From positions 1 through 9,738 of the forward strand of contig JAGRBM010000608.1 of assembly GCA_020434085.1 (NCBI GenBank): 9,738 nucleotides of DNA. Reading direction: 5' to 3'. Both the position numbers and the translations under genes were made by a program. The notes beneath the pieces are model-generated. The model was not told the DNA's origin. It worked only from the letters and a program-made list of their open reading frames with translations, and ran no database searches. Source of the stretch: Chrysiogenia bacterium. GTDB taxonomy: Bacteria; JAGRBM01. Numbering within the stretch: position 1 is the first letter of the stretch; each line of letters starts with the position of its first letter. Positions 5,373 through 9,738 of this stretch are shown piece after piece.

Positions 5373-7154
5373 TCATCGCCCGCGCACGCGCACCCGCCAG
5401 CTCTGCACCGCCCCGGTATCGCCGCTCTTGAGATCGCGAACCTCAAGCGTCCACTCCCCGTCGGCGCGCTCGCCCAGGTTGAACGAGCTCGCAAAGGTCC
5501 AGCCGTCGTAGGCCGTGCATCCCGGGCAGGTGTGCAGCTCGGCAAGAATGCTCTCTGTGCCCATTGGGCTCGTGAGCACGATCTCCAGGTCGCCAGAGTC
5601 GGCGTGGTCGCTGGTGAAGTCGATCTCGACCCACTCGACGAATGAGATCCCGCTGCCGGAGAGTTCCAGCGCATCGCTCACGCCGGTCATGTCGTCATCG
5701 GGAATGGCGAGCGCAGGCTCGCGAAGCGCGGACTCGGCTGTTTTTTGCGGCGCGGTAATGGGCTGCCACCACTCGGCCATGCGCACGGCGGCCGAGGCGT
5801 CCACGGCGCCGAAGCCGTAGTCATGGCTCACATGAAAGCCCGCGCCATTGAACGCCCAGCCGGGGCTTTCCGGGTCCGTCATGCGGGAGCTGCGGGCGAG
5901 GATTTCGCGCACGTCGCGCCAGCCCAGTTCGGGACTGGCTTCCAGCATCAGCGCCACGATCCCCGAGACCATCGGCGCAGAGAGCGAGGTCCCCAGCGCG
6001 AAGTCGGTGTAGGTATCGGGCGAGTTGGTGGTCGTGATCCCGTTGAAGCCCCGGCCCATGCTCGGCGCGCTCACCCACAGGTTGGCGCCGCGCTCTGAAT
6101 AGATCGTCCGCACACCGTCATCGCCGATGGCTGCGACGGTGATGACGCCGTGGTTTACGGCATGGCCGTTGTAGTTCGTGTTTGCCGGCGGCGCATTGGC
6201 AAAGAGCCCGCTGCCGCTGGCATTGCCGTAGTTCCCGGCGGCAAAAACAAAGATCGTGCCGAGCCCGCTGCGTCCGTCCGCGAGTTCGTCCTCCACCGCA
6301 TTCTTCCAGGAATCGGGCGCGGGATTGATGCGCCCGGGTCCGTTCGTATCGGGCTGCCAACTGTTGTTGCGAATGGCAATGAGCGGCGAGCCGCGCATGG
6401 TGGCGTCGAGCAGGTTCGCCTCGTCGGCGTCCTGCAGGTAGTTGTAGGCCGCCAGCTCCGCCCCCGGCGCAACGCCGCTACCACCTTCAGCATTGCCCTG
6501 ACGCGCGGCGATTGCGCCGCCCACCCAGGTTCCGTGGGCCACGCCGTTCACATCGCCGGAGGTTGGATCGGTGTCTTCTTCAAGGTAGTCCCAGCTTCCA
6601 TCCCGAATCAACGCGCCCTGAATGTCGGGGTGTCCGGTTGCCACGCCGCCATCGAGGGTGGCCACCTGCACGCCCGCCCCGGTGTAGCCGCGCGCCCAGG
6701 CGTCCATGACGTTGAGATCCTCGCACGGCGTGCCGCCGTCCTGGCCGGTGTTAAGCAGGTGCCACTGGTTACCGAAGAGCGGATCGTCGTAGCTGGGCGC
6801 CCCCTGCGGAGTGGCCTCCACCTCCCACGAAGCGCTCAGCGGCTCGCCGCCTTTCATGGCGACCACGGCGTAGTAGCGCGGCACATCTTCGGCAAGCGCA
6901 CCCTCGCAGTAGTCCGTGCCGCTTACCTCGACGGGCGCGCCGCGCGCTTCGCTCTTGCCGGAAAGCACATCGGGCGCGTCCGCGCCGTAGATGCGGTAGG
7001 CATCGGCCCCCTCGACCCCCTGCCAGTGCAGGCGCACGCGCGCGGGCCCCGCCGTGGCAATGAGCCCCAAGGGGTCGGCAAAGATGCGCCGCTCGTCATC
7101 GCAAGCAATGAGCGCAAACGCGATGAGGAGCGCAAGTAGAGCCGAACGCTTCAT
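5373..7154 (-). CDS. Subtilisin-like (S8, kexin/furin type) serine protease lipoprotein with P domain
   Basis: 593 residues. A short signal peptide (1-17) ends in a lipobox LIAC with Cys18 as the lipid-carrying residue; Asp19-Asp20 follow. Residues about 33-115 look like a fibronectin type III-type domain (ARVRLHWQGVEGADAYRIYG). DPLFGNQWHLLNTGQDGG (124-141) is typical of the start of kexin-like catalytic domains. Catalytic residues: Asp168 in LDGGVATGHPD, His207 in AHGT, oxyanion Asn308 in FAAGN, Ser390 in GTSLSAPMVSG. The C-terminal P domain (about 500-593) has DLEIVLTSP-GT, W-FASSFNLGE, GEWTLEVRD and GAVQSWRVRVRG. It is presumably exported, lipid-anchored and processes or degrades proteins outside the cytoplasm; there is no obvious inhibitor pro-domain. 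Cys543 and Cys546 (CPGC) in the P domain may form a disulfide. The start ATG follows GGGAAG; a start 13 codons upstream would spoil the signal peptide. The patatin gene lies 87 bases upstream and may be co-transcribed. Confidence 0.93.
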   Translation of the reverse strand: MKRSALLALLIAFALIACDDERRIFADPLGLIATAGPARVRLHWQGVEGADAYRIYGADAPDVLSGKSEARGAPVEVSGTDYCEGALAEDVPRYYAVVAMKGGEPLSASWEVEATPQGAPSYDDPLFGNQWHLLNTGQDGGTPCEDLNVMDAWARGYTGAGVQVATLDGGVATGHPDIQGALIRDGSWDYLEEDTDPTSGDVNGVAHGTWVGGAIAARQGNAEGGSGVAPGAELAAYNYLQDADEANLLDATMRGSPLIAIRNNSWQPDTNGPGRINPAPDSWKNAVEDELADGRSGLGTIFVFAAGNYGNASGSGLFANAPPANTNYNGHAVNHGVITVAAIGDDGVRTIYSERGANLWVSAPSMGRGFNGITTTNSPDTYTDFALGTSLSAPMVSGIVALMLEASPELGWRDVREILARSSRMTDPESPGWAFNGAGFHVSHDYGFGAVDASAAVRMAEWWQPITAPQKTAESALREPALAIPDDDMTGVSDALELSGSGISFVEWVEIDFTSDHADSGDLEIVLTSPMGTESILAELHTCPGCTAYDGWTFASSFNLGERADGEWTLEVRDLKSGDTGAVQSWRVRVRGR

Positions 7155-7158
7155 GCAG

Positions 7159-7183
7159 CTTCCCTTGCCCCCGTGGGGGGAAG
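7159..7183 (-). promoter_or_regulatory. Inverted repeat covering the protease ribosome-binding site
   Basis: CTTCCC and GGGAAG (7159-7164 and 7178-7183) are perfect complements. On the minus-strand mRNA the downstream arm is the GGGAAG Shine-Dalgarno of the protease gene, so the leader could mask the ribosome site. A competing inner pairing of C and G runs is possible. The gap 7155-7241 holds no visible terminator, and also a tandem 9-bp repeat (ATGAAGGCG twice, 7192-7209) without obvious meaning. Confidence 0.3.
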
Positions 7184-7241
7184 TGTAGCGCATGAAGGCG
7201 ATGAAGGCGTCGGATCCGTGTCTGGTAGAAGAAGCGGTGTG

Positions 7242-8090
7242 CTACCGCACAAACTCCTCCACCCGCTCGATGAACCGGCGCGCGTCGGCGCGGCCCATTT
7301 CGTAGGTGGCACGGATTTTCTCGGGGCTGGTGTAGTCCCATTTCTGGATCGGAGTTGGCTGCTCGGGGCCAAGGTACAGGCGCGTTTCGCTCTGGGGCAG
7401 GTGCTGCTCGGGAACGGGGCGGGTGAGCAGGACGAGCACCTTGCCGGCGCGCGCCTGCTCGGAGAGGGCGCGGACGGGGACGTTGTCGACGAAGCCGCCG
7501 TCGATGTAGGTCCGGCCGTCGATGCGCGGGACTCTCGTGACGGGCGGGGTCGCCGAAGAATAGAGGATGTGGTCGATCACTTCGTCCGCGCTCGCCGCTT
7601 CCTGGGCGGTGCGCACCTCGGCGCCAAGGCCCGGGTGGGGCTGCTCGGGGCCGTGGACGATGTGGGTCTTCTTTCGCTTGGAATAGGCGCGCATGGCGCC
7701 GAATGCCGTGCGGAGCGGCGGTTGCCCGCGATCGACGAAGGCCAGCAGGATGCGCACCAACGGGCCGTTCTTGAGCCGCTCGAAGCCGCCGTTCGAGAGG
7801 GCCTGGCGCAGCACGCCGCGATACATGTTCTCGTGGGGAAACGCGGGCTCTTCGCCGAAGACACGCGAGGGATAGAAGTTGCGCGGGTTCTTCGCCGTCG
7901 CTTCGAGGAAGGCGTCCATCGCTTCATCGACCTTGCCCGCAGCAGTGATCACGGCCATGGCCGAACCGGCCGAGACGCCCGCCCACTCACGCGGCGGGGG
8001 AAGCAGGTCCTGCAGCTCACGCAGCACGCCGATATTCCAGAAAGTGCGGCAGCCGCCGCCCGCCAGGACGATGGAGAATTGATTGCTCAT
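7242..8090 (-). CDS. Patatin-like phospholipase/acyl hydrolase
   Basis: 282 residues. The patatin signature is complete: the glycine-rich oxyanion loop AGGGCRTF (10-17), the nucleophile elbow GVSAGS (38-43) with Ser40, and the dyad Asp197 in YIDGGFVDNVPV. Members hydrolyse acyl esters of phospholipids or other lipids with a Ser-Asp dyad. The usual Gly after the Arg of the GGGxRG loop is Thr16, a modest variation. No signal peptide is present, so it is probably cytoplasmic or membrane-associated from inside. It is not a large fused patatin: there are no RssA-type extensions or surface-targeting repeats. The ATG follows GGAG at 7 bases. The gene lies 3' of a strong terminator (8148-8181), so it needs its own promoter in 8091-8147; I could not recognise one. 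The lipoprotein protease follows on the same strand, which may indicate a shared transcript of exported and lipid-directed hydrolases. Confidence 0.93.
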   Translation of the reverse strand: MSNQFSIVLAGGGCRTFWNIGVLRELQDLLPPPREWAGVSAGSAMAVITAAGKVDEAMDAFLEATAKNPRNFYPSRVFGEEPAFPHENMYRGVLRQALSNGGFERLKNGPLVRILLAFVDRGQPPLRTAFGAMRAYSKRKKTHIVHGPEQPHPGLGAEVRTAQEAASADEVIDHILYSSATPPVTRVPRIDGRTYIDGGFVDNVPVRALSEQARAGKVLVLLTRPVPEQHLPQSETRLYLGPEQPTPIQKWDYTSPEKIRATYEMGRADARRFIERVEEFVR

Positions 8091-8147
8091 GGCCTCGCTC
8101 CGCGGGCACGCGCGCCCGCACCGGCCAAGAGTTAACGCAACTTACCT

Positions 8148-8181
8148 AAAAAGAAAACGCCCCGGCCGCAGGGCCGGGGCG
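8148..8181 (-). terminator. Strong intrinsic terminator after the ferritin-like gene
   Basis: A perfect 10-bp GC stem (CGCCCCGGCC with GGCCGGGGCG, 8158-8181) closes a 4-base loop. On the minus-strand transcript it is followed by TTTTCTTTTT (8157-8148). It lies 25 bases after the stop at 8207 and ends the diiron transcript. A small additional palindrome, TGACGC-TT-GCGTCA (8190-8203), sits between stop codon and terminator. Confidence 0.92.
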
Positions 8182-8206
8182 CTCTTTGGTGACGCTTGCG
8201 TCAGAT

Positions 8207-9316
8207 TCAGGACTCGGCCACGGGGGTGTCGTCGAAGGCGCCCTCGGTGGCGATCGACTGGGTCGGGATGACTTCGAGATCGCTGAACAGGCCGATCTTG
8301 GCGTATTTCTCGCGGGTGCGCTCGGTAATCAGGCCCAGGTTCTTCAAATGCGGGATCGTCGCATGGGTGTAGAGCAGGCTCTTGGCCTCGTTCGAATCGG
8401 GCAGGTTGTAGAGCATGGCCGCCATGTTGTGGGCGTCCAGACCATACTTGGGCCCCAGCGCCGCGAACGGGCCGTAGTACTGGCCGGCGTTCAGGCACTC
8501 GAGAATGTAGTAGGCCCAGTCCTCGAGCTCCGCCTTCATCTCGGGCGAGGTGTCGGCGCTCTCCATGGTCTTCTTCATGCTGATGACGCCGAAGGCCGCA
8601 TGGCGCGACTCGTCGAGCATGATGTACTTGATCATCTTGTCGAAGAGAGGAACGTCGGAGGCCTGCGCCTGCATCTGCATGATGCCCAGCGCCATGCCCT
8701 CGAACAGGGTCTGCATGCCCAGCGTCTTCTTCTGCCAGGTATCGGCCGAGAGGATCTGCTCAAGCAGGAACTTCACGTTCGGGTCGACGGGATAGATCTT
8801 GCCGATCTTGCGGGTGATGAACTTCGAGAAGGCCTCGATGTGGCGAACCTCGTCGTAGACCTGCGTGCCGGCAAAGAACTTCATGTCCATGTCCGGGCAC
8901 ACGGCGCAGAGCTGGCCGCAGATTTCGAGGGCGGCTTGCTCGCCGTGGAGAAGCTGCGAGCACACGTAGCCGAAATTGTCCCACGTGGCGCTGCGCACGT
9001 CGTCCTCGGCACCGCCGAGCATTTCCACGCACTGGGCGATCGGGGAGTATTCCTTGGCCTGACCCCACTGCTTCTTGCAGTCAATCTGTTCACTCCAGTC
9101 CAGATCTTCCTCGGCGTTCCACTGACGACGCTTGGCGATCTCATAGAGACGGCGCAGTTCTTCGACCTGGCCCACGTAATCCCAGGCCCAGTTCACTTCG
9201 AGCGGGGCGTCAAAGGTGAGCGCCTCACGCATCTTCTTGACCTCGGTGAGGTCACTCCACTCGATGGCTTCAAAGTTGCCGTAATTGACGCGATGTTCTT
9301 TCTGAAAATGCTCCAT
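8207..9316 (-). CDS. Ferritin-like / R2-like diiron protein, complete
   Basis: 369 residues with all six ligands of a carboxylate-bridged diiron site: Glu126 (GEQAALE), Glu156-x-x-His159 (YDEVRHIE), Glu206 (LFEGMAL) and Glu236-x-x-His239 (LDESRHAAF). The spacings of 30, 50 and 30 residues fit a four-helix bundle of the ferritin-like superfamily, which includes R2 subunits, DMQ-type hydroxylases and oxygenases. The N-terminal region (about 1-100) contains QWNAEEDLDW, shared with the partial gene at 1-428. Such proteins are often annotated just as ferritin-like domain proteins or as ribonucleotide reductase small-chain-like. No large RNR subunit is near, so R2 function is not supported; an O2-dependent oxidation of a small molecule is the better guess. 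No signal peptide, presumably cytoplasmic. The start at 9316 follows AAGGAG at 9 bases. A TetR-family gene lies 91 bases upstream on the same strand and a strong terminator follows, so the two may form one unit, with the TetR protein as probable regulator. Confidence 0.9.
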   Translation of the reverse strand: MEHFQKEHRVNYGNFEAIEWSDLTEVKKMREALTFDAPLEVNWAWDYVGQVEELRRLYEIAKRRQWNAEEDLDWSEQIDCKKQWGQAKEYSPIAQCVEMLGGAEDDVRSATWDNFGYVCSQLLHGEQAALEICGQLCAVCPDMDMKFFAGTQVYDEVRHIEAFSKFITRKIGKIYPVDPNVKFLLEQILSADTWQKKTLGMQTLFEGMALGIMQMQAQASDVPLFDKMIKYIMLDESRHAAFGVISMKKTMESADTSPEMKAELEDWAYYILECLNAGQYYGPFAALGPKYGLDAHNMAAMLYNLPDSNEAKSLLYTHATIPHLKNLGLITERTREKYAKIGLFSDLEVIPTQSIATEGAFDDTPVAES

Positions 9317-9407
9317 GACCTGGGACTCCTTATTCGCTCCTGCGAAGTCTTTGTTCTCTCTTCAATCGCTCCGGCGCGCTCACTCCAGCGCTGCCGGGCG
9401 TTCGTTC

Positions 9408-9738
9408 CTACTTTGCGAGCACGGCGCCCCGAAGAAAGGCCCTCAGCTCTTCCTTGCGACGCTCGACGCGTTCGGGCTCGAAAATACTGCCGCGAAATCC
9501 CACTACCCCGTTCTCACCCGAGGCAAAGTGGAAGAGCAGCGCACCGATGAGGGTCTGCACGAAGTGCCCGACCGACTGCTTGCGGAACTCCCCATTCTCA
9601 ATGCCCTTCTCCAGGGTCCGGGAGGCGAACTGCAGAATCTGATACACGTAGGCCCCGTGGCGCTTGGCCAGTTCCTCGCGCGTGATGCCCGAGTCCTCGA
9701 AGTCGCGCTCGATAAGCGAGCGAAGCAGCAGCCGCGCG
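9408..9738 (-). CDS. TetR-family transcriptional regulator, C-terminal part (runs off the right edge)
   Basis: The visible part is 109 residues ending at a TAG stop (9408-9410); its N-terminal DNA-binding helix-turn-helix lies outside the window. The segment is helical and has the form of TetR/AcrR C-terminal ligand-binding domains: LLLRSLIERDF near the edge, YVYQILQFASRTLEKGIENGEFRKQ, and VGHFVQTLIGALLFHFA, followed by a basic C-terminal helix RRKEELRAFLRGAVLAK. The combination GIENGEFR plus a conserved helix ending in LLFHF is typical of this domain. It reads in the same direction as the ferritin-like gene, which begins 91 bases downstream; no terminator lies between. A regulator of the diiron gene is a reasonable inference. 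The family call rests on the C-terminal domain alone and a shorter GTG start at 9647 inside this frame is not credible, as similarity continues upstream. Confidence 0.75.
   Translation of the reverse strand, partial: ARLLLRSLIERDFEDSGITREELAKRHGAYVYQILQFASRTLEKGIENGEFRKQSVGHFVQTLIGALLFHFASGENGVVGFRGSIFEPERVERRKEELRAFLRGAVLAK

Noticed and set aside
6150-7139. A 329-codon plus-strand open frame opposite the protease
   Set aside because: No signal, motif or ribosome site; it is antisense to the intact catalytic and FN3-like regions of the protease.
8100-8147. Promoter for the patatin gene
   Set aside because: One is expected after the terminator, but no hexamer pair with acceptable match and spacing was found; a 6-bp GC hairpin (8102-8119) is all that stands out.
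8186-9550. A 454-codon plus-strand open frame opposite the ferritin-like gene
   Set aside because: It is longer than the minus-strand gene but has no family motifs or ribosome site, and crosses the terminator and an intergenic gap. The minus strand carries all six diiron ligands and a good Shine-Dalgarno. High GC makes long antisense frames common.
1-9738. Mobile elements, CRISPR arrays, tRNA or rRNA genes, toxin-antitoxin or defence genes
   Set aside because: No transposase or integrase motifs, terminal repeats, regularly spaced repeats or RNA gene signatures were seen; all coding regions belong to ordinary enzyme, transport or regulator families.

Overview
This window is GC-rich (non-coding AT-rich islands stand out) and gene-dense, with short intergenic gaps. 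It has diderm-style lipoprotein signals, Shine-Dalgarno sites and two intrinsic terminators. The mix of a furin/kexin-like subtilase lipoprotein with a P domain, ferritin-like diiron proteins, a patatin lipase and a ClC channel suggests a Gram-negative bacterium, perhaps a deltaproteobacterial or myxobacterial-type lineage. That placement is an inference from gene content; there is no rRNA or tRNA here to settle it. I see no insertion sequence, integrase, CRISPR array, phage gene or origin.

Layout: (1) 1-428, minus strand, the N-terminal 142 residues of a ferritin-like diiron protein, with a promoter candidate just upstream. (2) 582-2824, minus strand, a tight two-gene unit: a thiamin-diphosphate enzyme of the benzaldehyde lyase / 2-hydroxyacyl-CoA lyase type, followed after 2 bases by an isochorismatase-family cysteine hydrolase and an intrinsic terminator. 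A long inverted repeat lies in the leader of this unit. (3) 3001-3438, minus strand, a small membrane-anchored or lipoprotein Ig-like protein, preceded by an AT-rich island. (4) 3606-4871, minus strand, a ClC-family anion channel or transporter, divergent from (5) 5042-5368, plus strand, a SugE/Gdx guanidinium exporter; both promoters lie in the 170-bp gap. (6) 5373-7154, minus strand, a subtilisin-like protease lipoprotein with a C-terminal P domain, facing sugE tail-to-tail with 4 bases between them. (7) 7242-8090, minus strand, a patatin-like phospholipase immediately upstream of the protease. (8) 8207-9316, minus strand, a complete ferritin-like diiron protein ending at a strong intrinsic terminator, and (9) 9408 to the window end, the C-terminal part of a TetR-family regulator upstream of it.

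How the genes may work together: the TPP lyase and the hydrolase are very probably co-transcribed and may act on one pathway (carbon-carbon cleavage or ligation plus amide or ester hydrolysis). The TetR gene with the diiron gene suggests regulated oxidation of an unknown organic substrate. The partial diiron protein at the left edge is related to the complete one at the right edge, with the same short motif and the same 30-residue spacing between metal ligands. The remaining genes look like ordinary transport and secreted or cell-envelope hydrolase functions.

I looked for an undescribed system and found no strong case for one. The best leads are the paired diiron genes around the TPP lyase/isochorismatase unit, the structured leader of that unit, and the unusual motifs of the ClC protein.
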